A DNA stretch of 64,000 bases from Herbaspirillum rhizosphaerae (GCF_001189965.1 NZ_LFLU01000009.1:124001-188000), one strand, 5' to 3'. Shown: positions 36,989 through 46,345, counted from the first letter of the stretch. Program-made: numbers and translations. The notes: generated by a model from the letters alone, not told the origin.

Positions 36989-37653
36989 CAGACGGCTCCT
37001 CCTGCGCGCAGGTGTTTCTCGACCCGTTGCAGGGCCATGCTGGTAAGGCTGGTCAGCACCAGATACACCAGCGCGACGGCGATGTAGACTTCCAGCGAAC
37101 GGTAGGACACGCTGATGATCTTCTGGCCTTCGTGCATCAGGTCGGCGATGGTCAGCAGCGACACCAGCGCCGAGTTCTTGATCAGCGCGATGAACTCGTT
37201 GCCCAGCGGCGGAATCATGCGCACCACGGCCTGCGGCAGGATGATGGTGCGCATCGCTTTGCCGGACGACATGCCCAGCGAACGCGCCGCTTCCATCTGC
37301 CCCTTGTCGATCGACTGGATGGCACCGCGCACGATTTCCGACACATAAGCACCCGAGTAGATGCCCATGCCCAGCACGCCGCACAGGAAGGCCGGCAGCA
37401 GGATGTCGAATTGCGGCAAGCCGAAGAACAGCAGGAACAACTGCACCAGCAGCGGCGTGCCGCGGATGAAGGTGACGTAAGCAGTACAGATGGCATAGCG
37501 CAGGCGCTTGCTGCGGTCCAGCCGGCCCAGGCCGACCAGCAGACCTAGAATGCAACCCAGCACCAGCGATGCGGCGGTGATTTCCACCGTCACGATCGCG
37601 CCATGCAGCAGGTCGGGCCAGCCCTCAAGCACCGGCAAAAAATCCAAGCTCAT
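36988..37653 (-). CDS. Polar amino-acid ABC transporter permease
   Basis: A 221-residue inner-membrane permease of the HisM/HisQ/GlnP type with about five helices. The N-terminal segment [31 protein letters not shown] and the EAA loop [33 protein letters not shown] are diagnostic. Only one permease gene is present, so a homodimer is likely. It is coupled to the ATPase gene by a one-base overlap and separated from its binding-protein gene by a 174-bp gap that holds a long inverted repeat. Confidence 0.93.
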   Translation of the reverse strand: MSLDFLPVLEGWPDLLHGAIVTVEITAASLVLGCILGLLVGLGRLDRSKRLRYAICTAYVTFIRGTPLLVQLFLLFFGLPQFDILLPAFLCGVLGMGIYSGAYVSEIVRGAIQSIDKGQMEAARSLGMSSGKAMRTIILPQAVVRMIPPLGNEFIALIKNSALVSLLTIADLMHEGQKIISVSYRSLEVYIAVALVYLVLTSLTSMALQRVEKHLRAGGAV

Positions 37654-37672
37654 CTCTTCTCCTTACGTCTAT

Positions 37673-37812
37673 AACCTGCTTGCGATCCTACTGCGAGGCC
37701 ATGATCCGGTGTCGGGCGGTGCTCGGAATCATCATGCACTGAAGTACATTCCGGTTCCTGTGCTCCGGCCGCCACCGGCTGATGGCCTCTCGCTACGGAT
37801 CGCAAACAGGTT
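37673..37812. repeat. Long imperfect inverted repeat (REP/BIME-like) between binding-protein and permease genes
   Basis: The left arm (37673-37711) begins AACCTGCTTGCGATCC, and the right arm (37773-37812), read on the other strand, begins AACCTGTTTGCGATCC. Both continue with GCGAG, GCCAT and CCGGTG. The interior contains CGGAAT and ATTCCG arms, so nearly the whole spacer can fold as one branched hairpin. Such structures between SBP and permease genes commonly stabilise the SBP transcript. Confidence 0.75.
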
Positions 37813-37827
37813 CTTGTTTCTTGTTAG

Positions 37828-38595
37828 TTACTTGGCCGACGACGACAGCCACTTCTGCACCAGCTTGTCGTAGCTGCCGTCGAGCTTGACCTTCTTCAGC
37901 GCGACGTTCATTTCTTCGGTCAGCTGCGGCAGGTCCTTGCGCACCGCGTAGCCGTACAGTTCGACGCTGACTTGCTTGTCCAGCACCTTCATGCCGGGAC
38001 GGGTCTTGGCGTATTCGATGGCGGCCGGCTTGCCGGTGACGGCGGCGTCGGCGCGGCCGATTTCAACCAGGTTGAACATTTCCTGGTTCTTTTCGACTTC
38101 GATGCGCTCGGCTTGCGGGTAGTACTCTTTCAGATAATTGGCCGACTTGGTGCCGACCTGTACCGAGACTTTCTTGCCGGCCAGATCCGACGGTTGCTTG
38201 ATCGAGGTATTGCTGGCCTTGGTCAGCACCACCAGGCCGCCCGGGTAGTAAGGATCGGTGAAGTTGACTACGCGGCGGCGCTCTTCGGTGATGTAGATCG
38301 CCGACGAAGCGACGTCGAAGCGGCGCGACACCAGGCCGGGGATCAGGCCTTTGAAATCGATGTCGGTCCATTCGACTTTCTTGTGCATGGTCTTGGCCAG
38401 CAATTCGATCAGCTCGATATCGAAACCGGTGCGCTTGCCGTCCTTGAAGAATTCAAACGGCGGGAAGGTGGCGTCGGTGGCGACGCGGATGACGTCGACG
38501 GTCTGGGCGGAGGCCAGTGTGGGAACGACACTGGCGGCGAAACTGAAAGCAAGGCTGACGGCGAGCATGCTGGCAAAGCGGCGGCGGTGAATCAT
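37828..38595 (-). CDS. Polar amino-acid ABC transporter substrate-binding protein
   Basis: A 255-residue SBP_bac_3 protein with a signal peptide (MIHRRRFASMLAVSLAFSFAASVVPTLASA). The mature start VIRVATDATFPPFEFFKDGKRTGFDIEL is typical of glutamine, histidine and lysine/arginine/ornithine binders, and the C-terminal lobe has GKKVSVQVGTKSANYL. GGGAG lies upstream of ATG 38595. It follows iclR by 49 bp and precedes permease, ATPase, hutG and hutD on the same strand. Ligand not determined. Confidence 0.92.
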   Translation of the reverse strand: MIHRRRFASMLAVSLAFSFAASVVPTLASAQTVDVIRVATDATFPPFEFFKDGKRTGFDIELIELLAKTMHKKVEWTDIDFKGLIPGLVSRRFDVASSAIYITEERRRVVNFTDPYYPGGLVVLTKASNTSIKQPSDLAGKKVSVQVGTKSANYLKEYYPQAERIEVEKNQEMFNLVEIGRADAAVTGKPAAIEYAKTRPGMKVLDKQVSVELYGYAVRKDLPQLTEEMNVALKKVKLDGSYDKLVQKWLSSSAK

Positions 38596-38644
38596 GGTTT
38601 CTCCCTGGAGTGAATAGTTCTGATGACGGCTGAAAACTGCTGGC

Positions 38645-39403
38645 TTAAAACAATGAAAGACGTTCGCTGATGGCGGCGGCGGCCTGGACCGTGGCGGCAA
38701 TCAGCTCGCGCTGCCGCTCTTCGGCCCGGATTGCAGGCGCCATCAGGGTGATGGCGCCGACCGCCTGGCCGGGTTTGTAAAACACCGGCGCGCTCACGCC
38801 CCACACGCCCCAGTCGACTTCGCCCTCGCTGACTGCATAACCCTGCGCGCGGATGGCGGCGAGTTCGTTTTGCAGGCGGGCGATCTCTTCGTCCTGGCCG
38901 TGCAACTGGCGCTGCACGATGTTGTCGGCCATGGCGATCGGCAGATGCGCCAGCACCGCCTTGGCGGATGCGCCGCGCGACAGCGGATGCGAACGGCCTT
39001 TGGAAAACGAGCAGCGCAGCGATTGTTCGCTGTCGACCATGTCCAGGCAGGTGACCTGATCGTTCACGGCCACCATCAGTCCGACGCTCTCGCCGCATTT
39101 CTTGGCCAGCTGCAGCATTTCCGGCTGGGCGTTGCTGACCAGATAAGAGGTGTGGTCGAAGCCCCAGGCCAGTTGCACGCTGAGCGGACCGGGCGCGTAA
39201 AAATTGTCCTGCTCCTGCACCAGGCCCCATTTTTTCAGCGGCAGCAGATGGCGGTACAGCGTGCTTTGCGGCAGACCGGTCAGCTCTTTCAGCTTGCGCA
39301 CGGCGATCGGTTTGCCGTGCCGGGCGATTACCGACAACACCATGAGCGAACGCTCGCTGGTGGCGACGACGGGAGCTTGCGGAGTGGCGGCGGCTGAGTT
39401 CAT
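38645..39403 (-). CDS. IclR-family transcriptional regulator
   Basis: A 252-residue regulator. The winged helix is at about 17-80 (SERSLMVLSVIARHGKPIAVRKLKELTGLPQSTLYRHLLPLKKWGLV) and the IclR effector domain follows (GLMVAVNDQVTCLDMVDSEQSLR, HPLSRGASAKAVLA). ATG 39403 has GAGGA about nine bases upstream. Its stop is 49 bp before the ABC binding-protein gene, so it probably heads the transport/hut operon and may autoregulate it through the AT-rich palindrome upstream. Confidence 0.9.
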   Translation of the reverse strand: MNSAAATPQAPVVATSERSLMVLSVIARHGKPIAVRKLKELTGLPQSTLYRHLLPLKKWGLVQEQDNFYAPGPLSVQLAWGFDHTSYLVSNAQPEMLQLAKKCGESVGLMVAVNDQVTCLDMVDSEQSLRCSFSKGRSHPLSRGASAKAVLAHLPIAMADNIVQRQLHGQDEEIARLQNELAAIRAQGYAVSEGEVDWGVWGVSAPVFYKPGQAVGAITLMAPAIRAEERQRELIAATVQAAAAISERLSLF

Positions 39404-39442
39404 GACCGGATAATTCCTCATTTTTCTCATATTTGAAAATTG

Positions 39443-39463
39443 AATTCTCGATTTGTGAGAATT
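39443..39463. promoter_or_regulatory. AT-rich inverted repeat upstream of iclR (candidate operator)
   Basis: AATTCTC and GAGAATT are separated by seven bases. It lies 40 bp upstream of the iclR start in a markedly AT-rich promoter segment (39418-39475). IclR proteins usually bind short palindromes near their own promoters. Confidence 0.5.
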
Positions 39464-39561
39464 TGAGTGTAAATGAGTTTCTGGCCGGATTGGCGCGGCA
39501 ATGCAGGAAGAGCGGAGAGGAAAGGGCCGAGCTTTGTGGGGCGGGCAGTAAGAAGGACAAT

Positions 39562-39588
39562 AAAAAACGGACCGCCAAGGCGATCCGT
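39562..39588 (-). terminator. Rho-independent terminator of the phasin gene
   Basis: Read on the minus strand, ACGGATCGC pairs with GCGGTCCGT around CTTG (nine pairs, one G-T) and is followed by TTTTTT. It begins 52 bp after the phasin stop. Confidence 0.9.
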
Positions 39589-39640
39589 TTCAAGTCTTGC
39601 AGCAGTCTGGCGACTGCGCCGTAGCGTTAATTCTTGCGAA

Positions 39641-40201
39641 TTACTTCTTGCGGCTGGTGGTCTTTTCAGCAACTTGTGTGAATTGCTTGGCCGCGTTGCT
39701 CAGGTGGCCTTCCAGTGTTTCCACAGCTTGCTTGGTGTTCTTGGTCAGTTGCTCGTAGCTGGCGTTGGCGTTGCCGATAGCCGACTTCAGCAGGGCCACG
39801 GCGTTTTCCGAACCGGCTGGTGCATTCTTGGCGATTTCGTCGACCAGGGCGCTGACTTTGCGGCTGGTTTCGGCGACTTGCGCTTCAGTTGCCTTGGTCA
39901 GTTCAGCCTGGGTAGCCGAGACGATGCTTGCCAGATGACGGCCGTAAGCGGCTGCCTTTTCTGCGGTCGGTTGCGCTTGTGCTTGCGCCAGGGCCAGCAG
40001 TTCTTGCGGATCCTTGATGGATGCGAATTGCTGTGCAGTAGCGGCGGACTCTTCCAGCGATGCCTTGGCGGCGCTCAGGTTCAGTTCGACGATCTTTTCC
40101 AGACCTTCGAAAGTCTTGGTGGTCAGCGTGTTGATCAGGTCCAGTTGAGCCTGGAAGTGGGTCTTGGTTGCAGCGGAAAATTGGTCTTGATACGAAAACA
40201 T
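39641..40201 (-). CDS. phaP: Phasin (PHB granule-associated protein)
   Basis: A 186-residue, strongly helical, Ala/Gln-rich protein beginning MFSYQDQFSAATKTHFQAQLDLINTL and continuing FEGLEKIVELNLSAAKASLEESA, the phasin_2 pattern. Phasins coat polyhydroxybutyrate granules. AAGGAG lies upstream of ATG 40201. A strong terminator follows and two TGC-N3-GCA operators precede it, as expected for a PhaR-controlled gene. Confidence 0.95.
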   Translation of the reverse strand: MFSYQDQFSAATKTHFQAQLDLINTLTTKTFEGLEKIVELNLSAAKASLEESAATAQQFASIKDPQELLALAQAQAQPTAEKAAAYGRHLASIVSATQAELTKATEAQVAETSRKVSALVDEIAKNAPAGSENAVALLKSAIGNANASYEQLTKNTKQAVETLEGHLSNAAKQFTQVAEKTTSRKK

Positions 40202-40263
40202 GTGCTTCTCCTTTGGTTTTTCAAAAAACAGCTGGGACTGGCGGCTTCGGTCTCGTAAAACTA

Positions 40264-40284
40264 TTTTTGTGCGCCGCAACAAAT
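40264..40284. promoter_or_regulatory. Candidate PhaR (PhbF) operator, proximal copy
   Basis: TTTTTGTGCG-C-CGCAACAAAT is a near-palindromic copy of the site at 40320-40340 and contains TGC-GCC-GCAA. It lies 63 bp upstream of the phasin start. Confidence 0.6.
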
Positions 40285-40319
40285 ACTATTTTACGCACTT
40301 AAATGGTGAGGTCAAGAAT

Positions 40320-40340
40320 TTTTTGTGCGTCGCACAAAAA
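40320..40340. promoter_or_regulatory. Candidate PhaR (PhbF) operator, distal perfect palindrome
   Basis: Arms TTTTTGTGCG and CGCACAAAAA around one T give a perfect 21-bp palindrome with core TGC-GTC-GCA. As I recall, PHB regulators of this family in Herbaspirillum and Cupriavidus recognise TGC-N3-GCA-type sequences. Confidence 0.65.
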
Positions 40341-40402
40341 TGTCGAAAATTGCAACATAAACAACATAATTTGTTATTGCACAGGGCTAACACCGTGCGC
40401 CG

Positions 40403-41575
40403 TCAGCCGGTTGCCACCTCGACGACCGGCGGCAATTCGTGCACCACGACGCCCGCATCCGAGACCTGGAACGGGCAGCCCTGGCTGACTTCAATGCCAC
40501 GCATGGCATCCTGATAACCTTGTTCCCAGCGCCACTCGATCGAGCCGCGCGAGAAGTTCACATCCTTGGACGCCATGTTCCAGTCGCGTCCCGCGTAGGG
40601 CAGGCGCACGATGTGGATGGTGGTGTCGGCGCCCAGTTCCGCCAGTTGCTTGCGGTCGGCGGGTTTGCGCAGGTCGGCCGGCAGGCGTTCGTAGAGTTCG
40701 CGCGCCAGCTTGCGCAACTGGTATTGCTTCAAATAGGCCTCGATATGGCGCTGCGAGCGCGAGGCGAAGGTGACATCCTTCTGGCGCGTCTGGACTTCTT
40801 CGTAGGTGCGCGGCTCGGGGCCGTCGGCATGCCACAGGTCGACCATCATGCACAGCGTATCCTGGCGCGGCTCGTCGCTGAGCACAGCCTCCAGCGGCGT
40901 GTTCGAATACAGGCCGCCGTCCCAGTACAGGTCGCCGTCCACGCGCACCGGCGCAAAGCCGGGCGGCAAGGCGCCGCTGGCCATCACGTGCTCGGCGCTG
41001 ATGGATTGGCTGTCGGTGTCGAACTTGACCAGTGTGCCGCAGGTGACCTTGACGGCGCTGATGGTCATGCGGATGCCGACATCCTTGTTGTTGAGATAGT
41101 CAAAATCGACGTATTTGTTGAGCGTAGTGCGCAGCGCCTCGGTGTTATAGAAACTGGCTTCTTCCGGCGGCACCGGCAAGCCGATGGCGAAGGGATTGAA
41201 CGGGCGCGGGGTAAAGAATCCCGGCACGCCGCGCGCGAAGGTGTCCATGGTGGTCATCCAGGTCGCCAGTTGCCGTGTGGAATCGGGGACTTGTTGCAGA
41301 TTGATCAGGTCGTCGTGCGAGATGCTTTCCCAGAATTCGCGCAGGCGCTGGATGCGGAACTCGCGTTCATTGCCGGCGATGATGGCGGCGTTGATGGCGC
41401 CGATCGAGGTGCCGATCACCCAGTCCGGCGTCAGGTTGTTCTCGTGCATGGCTTGATAAACGCCGGCCTGGTAGGCGCCGAGGGCGCCGCCGCCTTGCAG
41501 CACCAATGCAATGCGATGCTTGCGTTCAGTTGAAACGGAGGTCGGGGAAGGACTCACAGCGGGTTTGCGTCGCAT
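40403..41575 (-). CDS. Patatin-like phospholipase (DUF3734-type)
   Basis: A 390-residue hydrolase. The oxyanion motif is GGGALG (28-33), the nucleophile S57 lies in GTSIG (55-59), and the partner Asp is D219 in DGG. After the patatin domain a C-terminal region of about 130 residues (RYEVQTRQKDVTFASRSQRHIE-like segment onward, IHIVRLPYAGRDWNMASKDVNFSRGSIEWRWEQGY) matches DUF3734. No signal peptide is seen. This architecture is common near PHB genes in Burkholderiales; a role as a lipase or in membrane turnover is inferred. Confidence 0.9.
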   Translation of the reverse strand: MRRKPAVSPSPTSVSTERKHRIALVLQGGGALGAYQAGVYQAMHENNLTPDWVIGTSIGAINAAIIAGNEREFRIQRLREFWESISHDDLINLQQVPDSTRQLATWMTTMDTFARGVPGFFTPRPFNPFAIGLPVPPEEASFYNTEALRTTLNKYVDFDYLNNKDVGIRMTISAVKVTCGTLVKFDTDSQSISAEHVMASGALPPGFAPVRVDGDLYWDGGLYSNTPLEAVLSDEPRQDTLCMMVDLWHADGPEPRTYEEVQTRQKDVTFASRSQRHIEAYLKQYQLRKLARELYERLPADLRKPADRKQLAELGADTTIHIVRLPYAGRDWNMASKDVNFSRGSIEWRWEQGYQDAMRGIEVSQGCPFQVSDAGVVVHELPPVVEVATG

Positions 41576-41686
41576 CTTGTTCCTTGCAGTTGGAATACAG
41601 CAGACTGCGCATCAAGCGAATTGTTCAATGCAGCATGTGATAAAAATCATACGCTACAAATGTGACAAGCGCGCCCCGGCCGATAT

Positions 41687-41929
41687 TCAGACGCGGGCGC
41701 GTGCCTTGCGCCAGGCATCGATCAGCTGCAGCGGCTCCTTGCCGAGAGTGCCCGGATCGACGGCATGCGAATGTTCGATGATCATCACCGCATAGACGTC
41801 GGCCAAGGCGTTGACCTCGGGCGACAGCGCGCATTCTTCGCCTGTGGCGGGGCGCTGGATGCGCCAGTAGTTGATGGCTTCTTCCAGGTCGGTCAGGGAA
41901 ATGGTGGTGGCAATGGTCATGTCGTTCAT
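41687..41929 (-). CDS. DUF3717 small protein
   Basis: 80 residues with the family core LTDLEEAINYWRIQRPATGEECALSPEVNALADVYAVMI. The start at ATG 41929 (or 41920) fits the conserved N-terminus; the open frame to 42037 has no support. Function unknown. It lies between the patatin gene and the divergent TonB receptor. Confidence 0.85.
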   Translation of the reverse strand: MNDMTIATTISLTDLEEAINYWRIQRPATGEECALSPEVNALADVYAVMIIEHSHAVDPGTLGKEPLQLIDAWRKARARV

Positions 41930-42282
41930 GCGCTTTATTGTACGCCTGCGTTCCGGCTCCACAAAAACATGCTGCGCAGTGCTTTCCCTGCATACAGCGG
42001 GGTCTTTTAGCGAACGATAAAAATCCCGAGACAACACGTCGCCTCTGCCGACTAGTTTCGAGGAGAGAATTGGCGAATATCAAGGAAACCGGAATATCTG
42101 CATCGCCGTGCCCGAATGCGTTGCATTCGGTCGAAGCCAAAACTATATTCGCTGCGCCGACCACAGCAACAAGATATCCCGTTCGATCCGCAGCCCGCCC
42201 CTCTTTTTCCCAGCCAGCCAGTCTTCCCGAATCGCGTTATCCGGAGGTCGGCGCTGACCGTCACTTACCACTGGGAAATTCA
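41930..42282. other. Upstream region of the TonB-dependent receptor
   Basis: About 353 bp between DUF3717 and the receptor ATG. The receptor frame is open through it, but codon content and the late signal peptide argue against translation. It holds an 8-bp perfect inverted repeat at 42112-42130. I looked for a classical Fur box and did not find a convincing one. Confidence 0.45.
42112..42130. promoter_or_regulatory. Short perfect inverted repeat upstream of the siderophore receptor
   Basis: CCGAATGC and GCATTCGG are separated by GTT. It lies about 150 bp before the receptor start. It could be an operator or an mRNA-leader hairpin. Confidence 0.4.
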
Positions 42283-44571
42283 ATGTCTATTCATATCAAG
42301 AGCAGAAAACACGGCGCTGCCGGCCTTCCACTTAACTTGCGCACTTCGCTGGGCATTTCCATCGCCGCCTCAACGCTGGCGCTGGCTGCGCCGTTTAACG
42401 TTTCGGCGCAACAGAATGACGGCAATCTGCCGCCGGTCGAAATCAAGGAACGCAACGAGTCCTACAAGGCCGAGCGCGTCAGTTCGCCCAAATTCACGCA
42501 GCCGCTGGTCGACACTACGCAAACCATCACCGTCATCAAGAAGGAATTGATGCAGTCGCAACAGGCGACAACGCTGACAGAAGCATTGCAGAACAGCGCG
42601 GGCGTCGGTACTTTCAACACCGGCGAAAACGGCGCCACATCAACCGGCGATGCGATTTTCATGCGCGGCTTCAACACCGCCAACAGCATCTTCGTCGACA
42701 ACATCCGCGACGCCGGCAGCGTCTCGCGCGACCTGTTCAACATTGAACAGGTCGAAGTCGTCAAAGGACCGGCCGGCGCCGACAACGGCCGCGGCGCGCC
42801 GACCGGTTACATCAACATGGTGACCAAACAGCCGACGCTGGAGAATGCCTATTCCGGTAGCGCCACCTACGGCACCGGCAACAACAAACGCCTCACCGCC
42901 GATTTCAATCGTCAGATCGACGGTCTCAACGGCAGTGCGTTCCGCCTCAACCTGATGACGCAAGACAGCGGCGTGCCGGGCCGCGACCGCGTGAACAACA
43001 AGCGCTGGGCGATTGCACCGTCCTTCGCCATCGGACTGGGGACGCCGACACGCCTGTTGTTCGACTATCTGCATGTGGATCGCAACAATGTGCCGGACGC
43101 CGGCCTTCCGACCATCGGCACACCGGGTTTTTACAACGCCAGCACGGTCGGTAAAAACGGCGCCGCGGTCGCACGCAGCAATTATTACGGCACGGCCAAC
43201 GACTACGACAAGAGCACCAGCGACATGTTTACCGCGATCTTCGAACACGACCTCAGCGCCGGCATGACGATTCGCAACATCATGCGTTACGGCAAGACCA
43301 AACAGGACTACCGGATCGGCAGTCCGTTCGTGATCGACGGCAGCGCCTCGAACCCGGCCAACTGGACGGTCAGCCGGCTGGCGCAGACGCTTGATCGGGG
43401 CAACGAGATTTTCACCAATCAGACCAACGCCGTCATCAAATTCAATACCGGCGCCATCAAGCATGCGGTCACCACCGGCGTGGAATTCATCCGCGAAAAA
43501 CAGACCGCCGTGCTGTACGCCGGCACGCTCGCCGCCGCAAATCTCTACGCTCCCGATGCCTATGCGCCGGCGAGTTTGTCGGTGCGCCCAAGCGGCGCTC
43601 GCAACGAAGGCACGACCAACACGATTGGCGCCTATCTCTTCGATACGCTGGAACTGAGCCCGCAGTTTCAAGTGAACGGCGGTGTGCGGCTGGATCGTTA
43701 CAACACCGACTACAACGGCATTACCCTGTCGACGGCCGACAGCGCGCCGGGTTTGCCGGTCGGAACGCTGGTGCCGGTCACGCTCGGCAAAGGCGGAACC
43801 CTGCTGAACTGGAAGATCGGTGCACTCTATAAGCCGGCCAGCAACGGCAGCATCTATGCTGCCTATGCGACATCGCAGCAGCCGCCGGGAGGCGCTGCGT
43901 TTGCCCTGAGCACCACCGGCAGCAGCGCCGACAATCCCAATTTCGCGCCGCAGAAAACCGGCACGACGGAAGTGGGTACCAAGTGGGAAGTTTTCAACAA
44001 GAAATTGTTGGTGTCGGCGGTCTTGTTCCGGACTGAAGTCAGCAACGAGATCACGCAGGATGCCGTCACCAGCAATCTGTACGTGCAAAACGGCAAGAAG
44101 CGCGTCGACGGCCTCGAACTGTCAGCTTCCGGTGAAATTACTTCGAGCTGGTCGGTCAATGCCAGCGCAGCATTGATGAACGCCAAAGTGTCAAGCGGCA
44201 CAAGCAATGCGTCCGCCACCAGCAATCAGAACAACGCCGCAATGAGCTTCTCGCCGAAGAAGACCATGACGCTATGGAGCACCTATCTGCTGCCGTCAGG
44301 TTTCACTATCGGCGGCGGCATCCGCTACGTCGACACGATTGCGCGGACCGCCAGCACCACGATAAGCGGCACGACCAACACGCCTTACGCCCAGAGTTAC
44401 TGGATTGCTGATGCCATGGCGGCATACCAGCTCAGCAAGAACGTCAACGTTCAGCTGAATCTGTACAACCTTACCAACGAACGCTATGTCGCTTCGCTGA
44501 ACAACAGCGGCGCGCGCTATATCCCCGGCGCCGAGCGTTCCGCCAGGCTCAGCCTGAATCTGGCCTATTGA
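42283..44571 (+). CDS. TonB-dependent siderophore receptor (Fiu/FcuA-like)
   Basis: A 762-residue outer-membrane receptor. The signal peptide ends near VSAQQ; the plug domain has [27 protein letters not shown] and [20 protein letters not shown] ... [31 protein letters not shown] 22-strand barrel follows and ends in [11 protein letters not shown] with the terminal aromatic. The arrangement and the PiuC gene 104 bp downstream match catecholate receptors such as Fiu and PiuA. Expected ligands are iron-catecholate siderophores or their monomers. No siderophore synthesis genes are in the window. Confidence 0.92.
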   Translation: MSIHIKSRKHGAAGLPLNLRTSLGISIAASTLALAAPFNVSAQQNDGNLPPVEIKERNESYKAERVSSPKFTQPLVDTTQTITVIKKELMQSQQATTLTEALQNSAGVGTFNTGENGATSTGDAIFMRGFNTANSIFVDNIRDAGSVSRDLFNIEQVEVVKGPAGADNGRGAPTGYINMVTKQPTLENAYSGSATYGTGNNKRLTADFNRQIDGLNGSAFRLNLMTQDSGVPGRDRVNNKRWAIAPSFAIGLGTPTRLLFDYLHVDRNNVPDAGLPTIGTPGFYNASTVGKNGAAVARSNYYGTANDYDKSTSDMFTAIFEHDLSAGMTIRNIMRYGKTKQDYRIGSPFVIDGSASNPANWTVSRLAQTLDRGNEIFTNQTNAVIKFNTGAIKHAVTTGVEFIREKQTAVLYAGTLAAANLYAPDAYAPASLSVRPSGARNEGTTNTIGAYLFDTLELSPQFQVNGGVRLDRYNTDYNGITLSTADSAPGLPVGTLVPVTLGKGGTLLNWKIGALYKPASNGSIYAAYATSQQPPGGAAFALSTTGSSADNPNFAPQKTGTTEVGTKWEVFNKKLLVSAVLFRTEVSNEITQDAVTSNLYVQNGKKRVDGLELSASGEITSSWSVNASAALMNAKVSSGTSNASATSNQNNAAMSFSPKKTMTLWSTYLLPSGFTIGGGIRYVDTIARTASTTISGTTNTPYAQSYWIADAMAAYQLSKNVNVQLNLYNLTNERYVASLNNSGARYIPGAERSARLSLNLAY

Positions 44572-44675
44572 TTTGCGGCTGCCGGCGGGGTTATCTCAAC
44601 CGCAGGGCAAGGCCTCGCCGCGGCGCAATCCGGCAGGCGGGTCTTGCGGCTCCGGACTTGTCTTACAAGGAGTAC

Positions 44676-45359
44676 ATGATGTTGTTGCACATTCCCGGCG
44701 TCCTTACCACGCAGCAGGTACTGTCGTTGCGCAACAGGCTCGACGCCGCCGACTGGACGGACGGTCGCGCGACCGTCGGGTCGCAAGGGGCGCGTGTCAA
44801 ACGCAATCGTCAGTTGCCCGGGCATTGCGCCATCGGTCGCAAACTGGGAGGCGAGATCATGACGGCGTTGGCGGCCAACGCAACGTTCTTTGCCGCCGCG
44901 CTTCCTGCGCGCACCATGCCGCCCTTGTTCAACCGGTATGAAGGCGGCGAACGTTACGGCGTGCATATCGATGGCGCGGTACGCAAAACCCCCGGGGCCG
45001 ACCAGCAGTTGCGCACCGACGTGTCGTCCACGCTGTTCCTGAGCGACCCCGGCGACTACGACGGCGGAGAACTGGTTGTGCACGACACCTATGGCGTGCA
45101 TGAAATCAAGCTGCCGGCGGGCGACCTGATCCTCTATCCGTCGACCAGCCGGCACGAGGTCTTGCCCGTGACCCGCGGTTGCCGCGTCGCGGCTTTCTTC
45201 TGGACCCAGAGCATGATCCGCGACGACCATCGGCGCAGCATGATGTTTGAGCTGGACCAGGCCATCCACGCATTGCGCGGGCGCCATGGCGACAGCGATG
45301 AAACGGTTGTGTTGGCCGGGCATTATCACAATCTCTTGCGACTCTGGGCCGAAACCTGA
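44676..45359 (+). CDS. piuC: PKHD-type Fe(II)/2-oxoglutarate hydroxylase PiuC/YbiX
   Basis: A 227-residue dioxygenase. The iron ligands are H97 and D99 (GVHIDGAVR) and H160 (TSRHEVLPV), and the 2-oxoglutarate Arg is R170. The start [11 protein letters not shown] is like E. coli YbiX; AAGGAG lies three bases from ATG 44676 and six from ATG 44679, so the second may be used. It follows a siderophore receptor, the standard pairing, where it is thought to help process imported catecholate compounds. Confidence 0.93.
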   Translation: MMLLHIPGVLTTQQVLSLRNRLDAADWTDGRATVGSQGARVKRNRQLPGHCAIGRKLGGEIMTALAANATFFAAALPARTMPPLFNRYEGGERYGVHIDGAVRKTPGADQQLRTDVSSTLFLSDPGDYDGGELVVHDTYGVHEIKLPAGDLILYPSTSRHEVLPVTRGCRVAAFFWTQSMIRDDHRRSMMFELDQAIHALRGRHGDSDETVVLAGHYHNLLRLWAET

Positions 45360-45375
45360 AGGAGCAGTCGACGGG

Positions 45376-46242
45376 CTAGCGCTGCATCCCCCAGCGCTTG
45401 ACGGTAACTCGCTCAATCACGTTAAAACCCAGATTCTCCACCAGCAAGCCGATCAAAATCACCATCGCCAACCCGGCAAACACTTTATCGGTATAGAGTT
45501 CGTTACGATTCTGGAAGATGTACCAACCCAGCCCGCCTTTGCCGCTGGACGCCCCGAACACCAGCTCCGCGGCAATCAGCGTGCGCCATGCGAACGCCCA
45601 GCCGATGCGCAGGCCGGCAAGGATGGACGGCAATGCCGCAGGCACCAGCATGAAAATCACAAACCGCAATCCGCGCAAGCCATAGTTGCGTCCCGCCATG
45701 CGCAAGGTATCCGACACCCCCAGAAACCCGGCGTAGGTATTCAGCGCCAGTGCCCACAACACCGAATGCACGAGTACAAAGATCAGGCTGTTCTCGCCCA
45801 GGCCAAACCACAGCAAGGCCAACGGCAACATGGCGATTGCCGGCAGGGGATTGAACATCGACGTCAGCGTGCTGAGCAGATCGCGGCCCAGTTGCGTCGA
45901 CACTGCGAGCGTCGTCAGCGCAAACGCCAGCACGATGCCGATCAGGTAACCCTTGAGCAGCACTTTCAGCGAAATCCATACCTTGCCGATCAGTTCACCG
46001 GTGGCGATGCCGTCGACGAACGCCTGCGCCGTCTGCACGAAGCCCGGCAGCAGCAAGTCATTGTTCTGGATGCGGGCCACGACTTCCCAGATCACGGCCA
46101 GTATCAGCAGAATGACGGTCTTGCGCACCCAGCTTTGCTGCCATATCCGTTGCGGCAGCGACAGCGTGCGTTCCAGCGGGACGTTGTCCAACGGCGTGAG
46201 GGTGATTTCGTATTCTGCGCGGATGGGTGGGGAGAGATTCAT
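45376..46242 (-). CDS. Nitrate/sulfonate/taurine-type ABC transporter permease
   Basis: A 288-residue permease with about six helices and EAA loop MAGRNYGLRGLRFVIFMLVPAALPSILAGLRIGWAFAW. It is the last gene of a locus with an ATPase (47019-47891) and two binding proteins, but is separated from the ATPase by an NTF2-like gene and two spacers. No other permease gene is nearby, so it should serve both binding proteins. It converges with piuC. Confidence 0.9.
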   Translation of the reverse strand: MNLSPPIRAEYEITLTPLDNVPLERTLSLPQRIWQQSWVRKTVILLILAVIWEVVARIQNNDLLLPGFVQTAQAFVDGIATGELIGKVWISLKVLLKGYLIGIVLAFALTTLAVSTQLGRDLLSTLTSMFNPLPAIAMLPLALLWFGLGENSLIFVLVHSVLWALALNTYAGFLGVSDTLRMAGRNYGLRGLRFVIFMLVPAALPSILAGLRIGWAFAWRTLIAAELVFGASSGKGGLGWYIFQNRNELYTDKVFAGLAMVILIGLLVENLGFNVIERVTVKRWGMQR

Positions 46243-46325
46243 GGCGGACTCGACCTTGTGGATTGCCGTATCGTGTTAAAAATCCTTTACCGTAATGGAG
46301 AGCGATTGCGCCGCACACGAATCAT

Positions 46326-46345
46326 TTCGCACAAACAAATGCGAA
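46326..46345. promoter_or_regulatory. Inverted repeat upstream of the ABC permease
   Basis: TTCGCA and TGCGAA are separated by eight bases, 83 bp upstream of the permease start in an AT-rich stretch. It may mark a separate promoter for the permease. Confidence 0.35.

Noticed and set aside
41930-42282. Fur box upstream of the siderophore receptor
   Set aside because: No stretch resembles the GATAAT-type 19-bp consensus well enough on either strand.
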